Assembly (NCBI GenBank): GCA_902826455.1
Contig: CADEEV010000001.1
Span: forward strand, 122,955 to 186,954
Length of the DNA: 64,000 nucleotides
Reading direction: 5' to 3'
Source of the DNA: an uncultured Acidobacteriota bacterium
Lineage (GTDB): Bacteria; Acidobacteriota; Vicinamibacteria; Fen-336
Shown: positions 8,828-17,536 of the stretch, in pieces
Layout of the letters: every line of letters begins with the position of its first letter
Position numbering within the stretch: the stretch's first letter is position 1
Position numbers and translations under genes: made by a program
The notes under the pieces: model-generated
The model's input: the letters and a program-made list of their open reading frames with translations, nothing else
The model's database searches: none
Told to the model about the DNA's origin: nothing

Positions 8828-10608
8828 GCGCCGAGCTCGAGAGCGACGACCTCACCGAGAAGACCTACGACAGCCGCCTGCTCCGGCGCCTGCTGCGCTA
8901 CCTCGGGCCCTACAAGGCGCCCGTCGCCGCGTCCTTCGTCCTGATCCTGTTCATGGCCGGGCTCGATCTCGCGGGCCCCTACCTCACCAAGATCGCGATC
9001 GACGACCACATCTCGAAGGGCGACACGCGCGGCCTCGTGCGCGTCGCGGGGCTCTACGGAGTGACGCTGCTGCTGGCCTTCGCGGTGCGCTTCGGCCAGG
9101 TCTTCATCCTGCAGCTCACGGGCCAGAAGATCATGCTCGACATGCGGCGGCAGATCTTCGGGCACATCCAGAAGCTCCACGTCGGCTACTTCGACAAGCA
9201 TCCCGTGGGCCGCCTCATCACCCGCGTCACCGGAGACGTCGACGCGGTGAACGAGCTCTTCACATCCGGGGTCGTCACGGTGTTCGGCGACCTGTTCACG
9301 CTCCTCGGCATCATGGGCGTGATGCTCGCCATGAACTGGCGGCTCGCCCTCGTCACCTTCGCCGTCCTCCCGCTCTTCTTCATCGTGACCGACTGGTTCC
9401 GGCGCGGCGCGCGCCAGTCGTTCCGCGAGGTCCGGCGCTGGGTGGCGAAGATCAACGCCTTCCTGCAGGAGAACATCACCGGCATGCCGGTGGTCCAGCT
9501 GTTCCGGCGCGAGGCGCGCAACCAGGCCGCATTCTCGGCCATCAATCGCGGCCACGCCGATGCCAACATGCGCTCGATCTTCTTCTACGCGGTGTTCTAC
9601 CCGGCGATCGACCTGCTGGCGGCTGTGGCGATCGCCCTCATCCTCTTGTATGGCGGCGGCCGGGTCCTGTCCGGCGCCCTCACGATCGGCGCGCTCGTCG
9701 CCTTCGTCCAGTACTCCGAGCGCTTCTGGCGCCCGATCTCGGACCTGTCCGAGAAGTTCAACATTCTCCAGTCCGCCATGGCTTCGTCGGAGCGCATCTT
9801 CCTGCTCCTCGACACCCCGCCCGAGATCGTCGCCCCCGTCTCGCCCACGGCGTTGCCCGACGTGCGCGGGCGCGTCGCTTTCGAGAACGTCAGCTTCGCC
9901 TACAACCCCGGCGAGTGGGTGCTGCGCGACATCGACTTCGCGGTCGAGCCCGGCCGCAGCATCGCCCTCGTGGGAGCCACGGGGGCCGGCAAGACCTCGA
10001 TCATCAGCCTGCTCACGCGGTTCTACGACGTCCAGCAGGGCCGCGTGACCCTCGACGGCGTCGACGTCCGGGCGCTCGACCCGGAGCGCCTGCGGTCGTC
10101 GCTCGCCCTCGTGCTGCAGGACGTGCACCTTTTCAGCGGCACGATCGCATCCAACATCCGCCTCGGCTCCGCGATCTCCGACGAGAAGGTGCGGGCCGCC
10201 GCCGAGGCCGTCCACGCCCATCGCTTCATCCAGAAGCTGCCCGGCGGCTACGACGCCGAGGTCAAGGAGCGGGGCGCGACGCTGTCCACCGGACAGAAGC
10301 AGCTGCTCTCGTTCGCCCGCGCCCTCGCCCACGACCCGCGCGTGCTGATCCTCGACGAGGCGACGTCGTCGGTCGACACGGAGACCGAGCAGCTCATCCA
10401 GGACGCGCTGCGGGTGCTGCTGAAGGGCCGCACCGCGATCGTGATCGCCCACCGGCTCTCGACGATCCAGAACGTCGACGAGATCCTGGTGATGCACAAG
10501 GGCCGCATCCGCGAGCGCGGCACCCACGCGGCGCTGCTCGCCGAACGAGGTCTCTACTGGCGCCTGTACCTGCTCCAGTACAAGGACCAGGAGCTCCTGG
10601 CTACTTGA
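8824..10608 (+). CDS. ABC exporter half-transporter, catalytically complete partner
   Basis: A 594-residue half-transporter with a soluble N-terminal tail of about 25 residues, six membrane segments and an ATPase domain. Walker A is GATGAGKTS (384-392), the signature is LSTGQKQL (487-494, second glycine of LSGGQ replaced by threonine) and Walker B LILDEATSS retains glutamate E512. The altered signature pairs with the degenerate Walker B of the partner, and the intact glutamate pairs with the partner's normal signature. That is the known asymmetric arrangement of heterodimeric exporters. The ending RLYLLQYKDQ is also typical of YheH-like subunits. Its stop converges on the phosphodiesterase gene with an 8-base overlap. 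Confidence 0.9.
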   Translation: MSAELESDDLTEKTYDSRLLRRLLRYLGPYKAPVAASFVLILFMAGLDLAGPYLTKIAIDDHISKGDTRGLVRVAGLYGVTLLLAFAVRFGQVFILQLTGQKIMLDMRRQIFGHIQKLHVGYFDKHPVGRLITRVTGDVDAVNELFTSGVVTVFGDLFTLLGIMGVMLAMNWRLALVTFAVLPLFFIVTDWFRRGARQSFREVRRWVAKINAFLQENITGMPVVQLFRREARNQAAFSAINRGHADANMRSIFFYAVFYPAIDLLAAVAIALILLYGGGRVLSGALTIGALVAFVQYSERFWRPISDLSEKFNILQSAMASSERIFLLLDTPPEIVAPVSPTALPDVRGRVAFENVSFAYNPGEWVLRDIDFAVEPGRSIALVGATGAGKTSIISLLTRFYDVQQGRVTLDGVDVRALDPERLRSSLALVLQDVHLFSGTIASNIRLGSAISDEKVRAAAEAVHAHRFIQKLPGGYDAEVKERGATLSTGQKQLLSFARALAHDPRVLILDEATSSVDTETEQLIQDALRVLLKGRTAIVIAHRLSTIQNVDEILVMHKGRIRERGTHAALLAERGLYWRLYLLQYKDQELLAT

Positions 10609-12022
10609 TGTAGCCGAGCGCCCGCAGCTGCTCGAGGCGCTCGTTCTCGTCGTCGCCCGTGTCGGCGGCCGGCGCCGCGCCGGTGCGGGCGGCGAGCCAC
10701 TCGGCCGTGTCGTGGGTGGCGATCGGCGCCGGCCGCTCTGTGCCCGGCAGCGGCGTCAGCACTCCCTCGAGGGCGCGGCCGTCCATGTCGAGACCCACGG
10801 GAATGCCGACGAGCGCGAGCAGCGTCGGGGTCACGTCGAGGATCGAGCCGACGCGCCGGAGGTCGGAGCGCGTCAGGCGCTCCGGGGCCGGGCCCCCGGC
10901 CGCGCGGATGTTGGTGCCGGCCGCGAGGAAGAAGGCGTCCGGTCCGTCCTCGTGCCCCCACGGCCGGAAGCCGTGGTCCGAGACGAGGATGACCGTGCTC
11001 TCCTTCGGCATCGCCGCGATCAGCCGGCCGACCGCGGCGTCCGCGCCCTGGTACGTGCGGTGCAGCACGCGCACCGCCCACCCGTCGGCGCCCTGGGGCT
11101 CGAGGGCGCGCCAGTACGCGCCGCCGAAGAGGCCGTTCCCGATCGTCCCCGGGGCCATGCGCGGCCCGATGCGCCGGCCCGTGGGCCCCGCGAAGAGGCG
11201 CCCGGGAAAGGAGCGCGGGCGCGCGGTGGGCCAGAAGCGATGGGCCAGGACGTCGGTCGAGCCGAAGTACACCGCGAGCACGTCGGGCGCTCCGGCCATC
11301 GCCAGGCGTGTCGCGATCCGCTCGTAGATCGTGTCGGCGCGGTAGGCCCAGGCGCTGGCGTCGACGATCGCCCGGAGCCGCTCGGGCGGATGCTCGCTCG
11401 AGGTCTCGAGGCGCTCCCGCACGATGCCGTCGAGGTCCCGCTCGACCTCTTCCACCGTGGCGAAGATCTCCGCCTCGCGCTCGGGCGGGAAGACCTGCTC
11501 GGCGATGCCCGGCAGGAGCGCCCCCTTGAGCGTACGCTTCGATTGCCGGTTCTCGCGGGTGTTGGTCTGCGCGACCATCACCCCGTTGACCGGCTCGACC
11601 GGGTGCGTCACGAACCAGCCGACGGTGTCGACGCTCCGGCCGCGCTCGCTCAGGATGTTCCAGAACGCCTTCGTCTTCCGATCCGTGCTCGCGTAGAAGA
11701 CCGGCGGCTTCTGCTGCTTCAGGAAGTCGTAGATGCCGTGCTTGTCGACGTCCTTGCCGGTGCCGATCGAGGTCCACAGGGCCGGGGAGACGCGTCCCGG
11801 GAACGTCTCGAGGGTGCCGTAGGCTCCCCGCCGCAGGAGCGAGGCGATCGCGGGAAGCTTGCCCTCGCGGAGCAGCGGCAGCACGCCGTTCCACTCGAAG
11901 CCGTCGAGGCCGATCAGGAGGACGGGGGCACGCGCGAAGCCCTCGCGCCCGGGCGCCGGCGGCGGCGCCGCGCAGGCGGCGAGGGCTGCGAGAGCCAGCG
12001 TGGCCCAGGCACGAGATCTCAC
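10601..12022 (-). CDS. Lipoprotein phosphodiesterase / alkaline phosphatase superfamily protein
   Basis: A 473-residue protein of the type I phosphodiesterase/nucleotide pyrophosphatase group. A lipoprotein signal (TLALAALAAC, lipobox LAAC) predicts a membrane-anchored protein outside the cytoplasm. Metal-site motifs are LIGLDGFEW, the nucleophile region VSPALWTSIGTGKDVDKHGI and VSDHGFRPWGHE near the C-terminus. It ends in EQLRALGYIK, a tail seen on many acidobacterial and deltaproteobacterial sulfatase/phosphatase-fold proteins. The GTG start at 12020-12022 overlaps the pseudouridine synthase stop and has GGAGGC upstream. The physiological substrate (phospholipid head group, nucleotide or glycan phosphate) is unknown. 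Confidence 0.85.
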   Translation of the reverse strand: MRSRAWATLALAALAACAAPPPAPGREGFARAPVLLIGLDGFEWNGVLPLLREGKLPAIASLLRRGAYGTLETFPGRVSPALWTSIGTGKDVDKHGIYDFLKQQKPPVFYASTDRKTKAFWNILSERGRSVDTVGWFVTHPVEPVNGVMVAQTNTRENRQSKRTLKGALLPGIAEQVFPPEREAEIFATVEEVERDLDGIVRERLETSSEHPPERLRAIVDASAWAYRADTIYERIATRLAMAGAPDVLAVYFGSTDVLAHRFWPTARPRSFPGRLFAGPTGRRIGPRMAPGTIGNGLFGGAYWRALEPQGADGWAVRVLHRTYQGADAAVGRLIAAMPKESTVILVSDHGFRPWGHEDGPDAFFLAAGTNIRAAGGPAPERLTRSDLRRVGSILDVTPTLLALVGIPVGLDMDGRALEGVLTPLPGTERPAPIATHDTAEWLAARTGAAPAADTGDDENERLEQLRALGYIK

Positions 12023-12810
12023 CGCGGCCTCCGCGTGAGCAGCGCGATCTCGCCGGCGTCGAGGGCCCGCCAGCGTCCCGGCGCGAGCTCGCCGAGCCCG
12101 AGGGCGCCGATGCGGACCCGGACCAGGTCGATGACGTCGTGGCCGATGGCCGCGCACATCCGTCGCACCTGGCGATTCTTGCCTTCCGTCAGCACGATCT
12201 CCAGCCAGGTCGAGCCGTCCTTCGACGTGCCCAGGGGCCGCACCCGCGCCGGCCGCGTGAGAATGCCGTCGTCGAGAGGGAGCCCGTCGCGCAGCGCTCG
12301 GAGCGAGGCGGCGTCGGGCACGCCGGCCACGCGCGCGTGGTAGGTCTTGGGCACGTGGCACTCGGGGCTCGTGAGGCGCTCCCCCAGCCGGTGATCGTTC
12401 GTCATCACGAGCAGGCCCGCGCTGTCGCGATCGAGGCGACCCACGGGGAAGACCCAGCGCGCGACGTCGCCGAGCAGCTCGTAGACGGTGGCGCGGCCCC
12501 CGGGATCGGTACGCGACGTGATGTAGCCCGCCGGCTTGTGGAGGGCGAGGACCAGGCGCTCGGACGTGTCCGAGACGAGCCGGCCGTCCACCGTCACGCG
12601 ATCGGCCCGGGGATCGAGGCGCCGCTCGGGGAAGCGCACGACGTGGCCGTTCAGCGCGACGCGTCCCGCCTCGATCCAGCGCGACGCCTCCGCGCGCGAG
12701 CACACCCCGAACTTGGAGAGGGCGCGGGCCAGCGAGACGCGGCCCTTCAGCTCTCCCGGCGCCTGCTTCGGCGGGCGGCCGCCGGGCGCGCCCCGGGGCG
12801 GCCTCGTCAC
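12019..12810 (-). CDS. rRNA pseudouridine synthase, RluB/RsuA family
   Basis: A 263-residue enzyme that isomerises uridine to pseudouridine in ribosomal RNA. An N-terminal S4 RNA-binding domain (SLARALSKFGVCSRAEASRW onward) is followed by the catalytic domain with the signature GRLDRDSAGLL, containing the nucleophilic aspartate, and the C-terminal EGKNRQVRRM motif. The start is taken at the GTG at 12808-12810, which overlaps the stop of the FabZ-like gene; a longer frame upstream would run into that gene. The N-terminus is short and rich in Pro/Gly/Arg, common in this family. Whether it is RluB, RsuA or RluE is not decided by the sequence. Confidence 0.9.
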   Translation of the reverse strand: MTRPPRGAPGGRPPKQAPGELKGRVSLARALSKFGVCSRAEASRWIEAGRVALNGHVVRFPERRLDPRADRVTVDGRLVSDTSERLVLALHKPAGYITSRTDPGGRATVYELLGDVARWVFPVGRLDRDSAGLLVMTNDHRLGERLTSPECHVPKTYHARVAGVPDAASLRALRDGLPLDDGILTRPARVRPLGTSKDGSTWLEIVLTEGKNRQVRRMCAAIGHDVIDLVRVRIGALGLGELAPGRWRALDAGEIALLTRRPR

Positions 12811-13274
12811 TCCGGCGGCTTCAGGTCCCCGAGGGCGAACGTCATCTGGCCCTCGCACACGACCTTGCCGTCGACGCGCGCGACGCCGCGCAGGCTGCCC
12901 ATCGCCTTGCGCAGTCGCAGCACCGTTCCCTCCAGGAAGACCTGGTCTCCCGCGGTCACGGGGCGGCGGTAGCGGACCTTGTCGATGCCCATGAAGTAGA
13001 TGAGGCGGGACTGGTTCTCGGGCTTCGCGAGGATGAGCACGGCGCCGGCCTGGGCCATCGCCTCGGTCAGGATCGAGGCCGGCATCACGGGGACGCCGCC
13101 GGGGCCGGCGATGAAGTAGCGCTCGTTCGCCGACACGTTCTTGATCCCCACGATGCGCTTGTCGGGCTCCAGCTCGACGACCCGGTCGACCAGCAGGAAC
13201 GGGTGCCGATGGGGGAGGATCTTCTTGATGTCCTCGATCTCGAGCGGGAGCTTCGGGGTCGCGGGGTCGGCCAT
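12807..13274 (-). CDS. FabZ-like hot-dog protein lacking the catalytic histidine
   Basis: A 155-residue protein with the complete FabZ framework (ILPHRHPFLLVDRV, VPVMPASILTEAMAQAG, YFMGIDKVRYRRPV). FabZ dehydrates 3-hydroxyacyl-ACP using a histidine in the FFxGHFP loop and a glutamate in EAMAQ. Here the loop reads YFIAGPGGVPVMP, with glycine 57 where the histidine is expected, while glutamate 71 is kept. The surrounding codons read cleanly, so this is not an obvious sequencing error. It may be a non-catalytic or altered-specificity hot-dog protein (thioesterase or acyl-binding), rather than the housekeeping dehydratase. It heads a leftward operon with the pseudouridine synthase and phosphodiesterase. 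Confidence 0.8.
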   Translation of the reverse strand: MADPATPKLPLEIEDIKKILPHRHPFLLVDRVVELEPDKRIVGIKNVSANERYFIAGPGGVPVMPASILTEAMAQAGAVLILAKPENQSRLIYFMGIDKVRYRRPVTAGDQVFLEGTVLRLRKAMGSLRGVARVDGKVVCEGQMTFALGDLKPPE

Positions 13275-13310
13275 GGCCGTCGAGTTTACTTCTGATAGCA
13301 TTGCGTCGTC

Positions 13311-15053
13311 TTGCGCCAGCGCGGTCCCACCAAGCCCTCCTCGCTTCCGAGCGACATCCTGGCCGAACTCCTCCCCATCGTTCGCGAGGTGAGTTCGGTG
13401 CTGGATCCCGAGGCCCTGCTTCCGACCATCGCGAAGCAGCTCCGGCGCATCGTGGACTTCAAGATCATCGACATCTTCCTGCCCGGGCCCGACGGTGTTC
13501 TCGCGGCGGCCTTCGTGGAAGGCGCCGACACCGACGCCGTCTCGCACCTGCGGATTCGCTCCGGCGAGGGCATCGTGGGCTCGGCGGCCCTGATCCGCGA
13601 GCCGATCTTCGTGCCGGACGTCTCCAAGGACCCGCGCTACATCGCGGTCATCCCGGGAGTCGTCTCGGAGCTCGCGATCCCGCTGATCCACCGCGATCGG
13701 CTGATCGGCGTCCTGAACGTGGAGGGGCCGGATCCGAAGGCCTTCACGAGCGATGCGATCGCCGCCCTCGAAGTGCTCGCCGGCCACATCGCGACCGCCA
13801 TCGAGAACGCGACCCTGTACCGTGAGACGCGCTGGTACGCGGGGCTGCTGGCGACGCTCTACGAGATCGGCAAGGAGACCTCGTCGATCCTCGACCTCGA
13901 CGAGCTGCTCTCACGGGTGGCCGAGATCGTGAAGCGCGTCATCGACTACGACATGTTCGGCATCCTGCTCCTCGACGAGGAGCGCAAGGAGCTCGTGCTG
14001 CGCAAGTCGGTGCGCTTCTCGCAGTTCCCCGAGAAGCGCCGCATCAAGGTGGGCGAGGGCCTGTGCGGCACCGCGGCGCTCTACAAGGAGCCCGTGCTCG
14101 TGGGCGACGTGACCAAGGACCCGCGCTACCTCGACCTCATCCCCGGGACCCGTTCCGAGCTCGTGATCCCCCTCGTCCACAAGGACCGCTGCGTGGGGGT
14201 CTTCGACCTCGAGTCCCCGGTGCCCGACCGCTTCACGGAGGAGCACGTGAAGATCCTCACGCCGCTCGCGGCCCAGGTGGCGGTGGCGATCGAGAACGCG
14301 TCGCTCTACGAGGAGATCCGCAAGAAGGAAGCCCGGGTCCAGAAGGAGCTCAAGATCGCCCAGGGCATCCAGCACGGCCTGTTCCCCGAGGAGTTCCCCG
14401 CGGGCCCGGGCTGGAGCGCCTCGGCGCACTTCGCCCCGGCCCGCGAGCTCGGCGGCGACCTCTACGACTTCTACGACATCGGGGACAACGTCCTGGGCCT
14501 CGCGGTCGGGGACGTCGCGGGCAAGGGCGTGCCGGCGGCCCTGTACGGCGCCTTCGCGTCCGGCACGGTTCGCGCCCGCGCCTTCGAGCGTCGCCTGCCC
14601 GCCGATCTCCTGGAGCGCGTCAACCGCACCCTGCGCCGGCGCGGCGTCGAGGGCTTGTTCTGCACGCTCACCTACGCGCTCTTCGACTTCTCCGCGCGCA
14701 CCCTGCGCCTCGCGAACTCGGGCGTGCCCTACCCGATCCACTACAGCGCCGCGACCAAGCGCTGCGAGGCCATCCAGATCGCCGGCATCCCCCTGGGGGC
14801 CCTCGACCACTCCTCCTACGACGAGAAGACCGTCGTGATCGAGAAGGGCGACGTCTTCGTGTTCCACACGGACGGCGTGAGCGAGGCCTGGAACGGGCGC
14901 GAGGCCTACGGCACGGAGCGCATGCTGGCCGTCGTCGAGCGGCACGCGGCCGAGCCCGACCTGGGCACGAGGATCATGGACAGCCTGGCGGCGTTCATGG
15001 TCGACGCCGAGCCCAGCGACGACATCACCCTCGTCGTCGTGCGCGTGACCTGA
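13311..15053 (+). CDS. GAF-GAF-PP2C (SpoIIE/RsbU-type) serine phosphatase
   Basis: A 580-residue cytoplasmic signalling protein. Two tandem GAF domains (about 15-165 and 180-345) sense a small ligand. A short coiled segment follows (EEIRKKEARVQKELKIAQGI), then a PPM/SpoIIE-type phosphatase domain (about 370-580) with metal-binding motifs ELGGDLYDFYD, VGDVAGKGVPAAL and SDDITLVVV. Such proteins dephosphorylate anti-anti-sigma factors in partner-switching cascades. No anti-sigma or STAS gene is next door, so the partner is unknown. The start is a TTG at 13311; the gap to the divergent FabZ-like gene is only 36 bases. Confidence 0.9.
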   Translation: MRQRGPTKPSSLPSDILAELLPIVREVSSVLDPEALLPTIAKQLRRIVDFKIIDIFLPGPDGVLAAAFVEGADTDAVSHLRIRSGEGIVGSAALIREPIFVPDVSKDPRYIAVIPGVVSELAIPLIHRDRLIGVLNVEGPDPKAFTSDAIAALEVLAGHIATAIENATLYRETRWYAGLLATLYEIGKETSSILDLDELLSRVAEIVKRVIDYDMFGILLLDEERKELVLRKSVRFSQFPEKRRIKVGEGLCGTAALYKEPVLVGDVTKDPRYLDLIPGTRSELVIPLVHKDRCVGVFDLESPVPDRFTEEHVKILTPLAAQVAVAIENASLYEEIRKKEARVQKELKIAQGIQHGLFPEEFPAGPGWSASAHFAPARELGGDLYDFYDIGDNVLGLAVGDVAGKGVPAALYGAFASGTVRARAFERRLPADLLERVNRTLRRRGVEGLFCTLTYALFDFSARTLRLANSGVPYPIHYSAATKRCEAIQIAGIPLGALDHSSYDEKTVVIEKGDVFVFHTDGVSEAWNGREAYGTERMLAVVERHAAEPDLGTRIMDSLAAFMVDAEPSDDITLVVVRVT

Positions 15054-15107
15054 GCCGCGTTAGGATTGCCGGGCGCCGGACCTTCGGGGGGCCGACGGAG
15101 GCGTCAC

Positions 15108-17531
15108 ATGCTGACCGACCTGCGTTTCGCCGTTCGGGCTCTCTTGCGACGCCGCGCCTTCTCGGCCGTGGCGGTGATCACGCTGGCCCTGGGCATCGGC
15201 GCCAACGCCACGCTCTTCAGCCTCGTGCACGGCGTGCTGTTGCGCCCGCTGCCGTACCGCGCGCCCGAGCGCCTCGCGATCCTGTGGCACGAGTTCGGTC
15301 ACGGCGCCCAGTTCCTGCCGGCCATGCACCCGCTCGACTATCGCGACTATCGCGACCGCAGCCGGCTCTTCGAGGGCTTCACGATCGCGGCCGGCCGCGA
15401 GGAGAACCTGGGCGGCACGACGGACCCGGAACTCGTGGACGTCGGGCTCGTGTCCGCGGACTTCTTCCCGTTCCTCGGCGTCGAGCCCGCGCTCGGCCGG
15501 CAGTTCCGCGCGGAGGAGGACGTGACGGGAGGCCCGGCCGTGGCCCTGCTCAGCCACGAGATCTGGAAGCGCCGCTTCGGCGGAGACCGCGGCGTCCTGG
15601 GCCGCACCATGGACCTGGGCGGCGTCTCGTACCAGATCGTCGGCGTGCTCCCGGAAGGCTTCCGCCTCCTGCTCCCCGCCGAGGCCTTCCGCCTGCGCCA
15701 TTCGGACGTGTGGCGCCCCGCCCAGATCGACTGGGCCCATCTGCCACCGCGCAACTACACCGGCTACACCGTGTTCGGACGGCTGAAGGCCGGCGTGAGC
15801 TTCGCGGCCGCGCAGGAGGAGCTCGCCTCGATCGCCGCTGCGCTGCGCCGCGAGCATTCCGAGCACGCCGCGTCCAGCCTGCGCGTCTCGCTCACCGCGT
15901 TCCAGGACGACGTCGTGAAAGGCGTGCGGCGCGGCCTGCTGGTGCTGATGGCCGCGGTCGGCTTCGTGCTCGCGATCGCCTGCGCGAACGTGGCGCTGCT
16001 GCTGCTCGCCCGCGGCCAGGGCCGCGAGTCCGAGCTGCTCCTGCGCACGGCAGTGGGCGCCAGCCGTTGGCGCATCGCGCGCCTCGTCCTCGCCGAGAGC
16101 CTGGTGCTGGCCTTCGTCGGCGCGACGCTCGGGATCGCTCTGGCGCTCGGTGGCCTCCATGTCGTGCCTGCCCTGACCGCCGGCAATCTTCCCCGCTCCC
16201 AGGGCCTGGGCATCGACGCGGCGGTGCTCGCCTTCGTGGTGGGGCTGTCGGTTCTCTCGGCGCTGATCTTCGGGCTGGTCCCGGCGCTGCAGGCGTCGCG
16301 TACCAACCTGGCCCAGGGCTTGCGCCAGGGCGCCGTGCGCAGCGGCACTCCCGCCTGGCGTCGCGTGCGCGACGGGATGGTGGTGGCCCAGATCGCCCTC
16401 AGCCTCGTGCTCGCCGTCGGTGCCGGCCTGATGGTGCGCAGCTTCCGGGCGCTCGGCGCGTCCCATCCGGGGTTCGACCCGCACGCGACCCTGACGCTGC
16501 GGGTCTCGGTGCCGCGCGGCGTCCTGACGAACCCGGAGACGACCTCCGGCTTCCATCGCGAGCTGGAGCGTCGGCTGGGGGACATCCCCGGCGTCACGTC
16601 GGTCGGCGCGGTGAGCCTCTTGCCGCTCACGGGGCGCGGGCCCCTGCAGCCCTACGCCTACGACGCCGAGACCGCCCGGGAGTGGGAGAGCGTCTCGGCC
16701 GATCACGTGTGGATCACTCCCCACACGATGGACGCCCTGGGAGCGACTCTCCTCGCCGGCCGCACGTTCACCGCCGACGAGATGGACCCGGGCCGCCGGC
16801 TCATCGTCATCGACGACACGCTGGCCGCGAAGGCCTTCGCGGGCCGCGACGCCGTGGGTCAGTCGCTGCAGCTCGAGCCCGAGGCGAAGCCGGAGAGCTT
16901 CTTCGAGGTGGTCGGCGTCGTGGGCCACGTGCGACTCCACGACCTGACGCGACCCCTGCTGCCGCAGATCTACTCGCCGCTGCCGGGGGAGCGCTTCAGC
17001 CTGGTCCTGCGGACGGACCGCACGCGTCCCGAGGAGCTGGCCGCCGCCGTGCGCGCCGAGCTGCTCTCGATGAACCCGGGGATCGCCATCGAGAGCCTGC
17101 AGCCCTTCGAGTCCGTCGTGGGCCGTGCCCTGGGGCCCATGCGCCTCGCGATGACGCTGATGTCGGCGTTCGGCCTGCTGGGTCTCGGGCTCGCCGCAGT
17201 CGGGGTGTACGGCGTCTTCTCGTTCGCGGTGGCCGAGCGAACCCGCGAGATGGCGATCCGCCAGGCGCTCGGCGCGTCGCCGCGGTCGATCCGCCGCCTC
17301 GTGGTCGGGGACGGCGCGCGCCTCGTGGGGATCAGCCTGCTGCTGGGAGGACTCGTCGCGGCCGTCCTCAGCCGGAGCCTCGCCTCGTTGCTCTACGAAG
17401 TGGCCCCGCTCCACGGCCCGACCTACGGGGTCGCGGCCGCGGTGCTCGCGAGCGTGGCGCTGCTCGCGGCCTGGATCCCGGCCCGCCGCGTGTCGCGCGT
17501 CAACCCCATCGAGGCGCTGCGCGAGGGCTGA
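15108..17531 (+). CDS. ADOP-type ABC transporter permease (MacB/FtsX duplicated)
   Basis: An 807-residue permease of the acidobacterial duplicated orphan permease type. It has an N-terminal membrane helix (AFSAVAVITLALGIGANATLF), a large MacB-like periplasmic domain (DYRDYRDRSRLFEGF, VSADFFPFLGVEPALGR), an FtsX block of three helices, a second periplasmic domain, and a last FtsX block ending in AAWIPARRVSRVNPIEALR. No ATPase gene accompanies it, which is why the family is called orphan. The ATG at 15108 is preferred because GGAGG precedes it; an earlier in-frame start gives a basic leader without a helix. The substrate is unknown. This family is highly amplified in Acidobacteriota and supports the taxonomic guess. 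Confidence 0.9.
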   Translation: MLTDLRFAVRALLRRRAFSAVAVITLALGIGANATLFSLVHGVLLRPLPYRAPERLAILWHEFGHGAQFLPAMHPLDYRDYRDRSRLFEGFTIAAGREENLGGTTDPELVDVGLVSADFFPFLGVEPALGRQFRAEEDVTGGPAVALLSHEIWKRRFGGDRGVLGRTMDLGGVSYQIVGVLPEGFRLLLPAEAFRLRHSDVWRPAQIDWAHLPPRNYTGYTVFGRLKAGVSFAAAQEELASIAAALRREHSEHAASSLRVSLTAFQDDVVKGVRRGLLVLMAAVGFVLAIACANVALLLLARGQGRESELLLRTAVGASRWRIARLVLAESLVLAFVGATLGIALALGGLHVVPALTAGNLPRSQGLGIDAAVLAFVVGLSVLSALIFGLVPALQASRTNLAQGLRQGAVRSGTPAWRRVRDGMVVAQIALSLVLAVGAGLMVRSFRALGASHPGFDPHATLTLRVSVPRGVLTNPETTSGFHRELERRLGDIPGVTSVGAVSLLPLTGRGPLQPYAYDAETAREWESVSADHVWITPHTMDALGATLLAGRTFTADEMDPGRRLIVIDDTLAAKAFAGRDAVGQSLQLEPEAKPESFFEVVGVVGHVRLHDLTRPLLPQIYSPLPGERFSLVLRTDRTRPEELAAAVRAELLSMNPGIAIESLQPFESVVGRALGPMRLAMTLMSAFGLLGLGLAAVGVYGVFSFAVAERTREMAIRQALGASPRSIRRLVVGDGARLVGISLLLGGLVAAVLSRSLASLLYEVAPLHGPTYGVAAAVLASVALLAAWIPARRVSRVNPIEALREG

Positions 17532-17536
17532 GGCCG

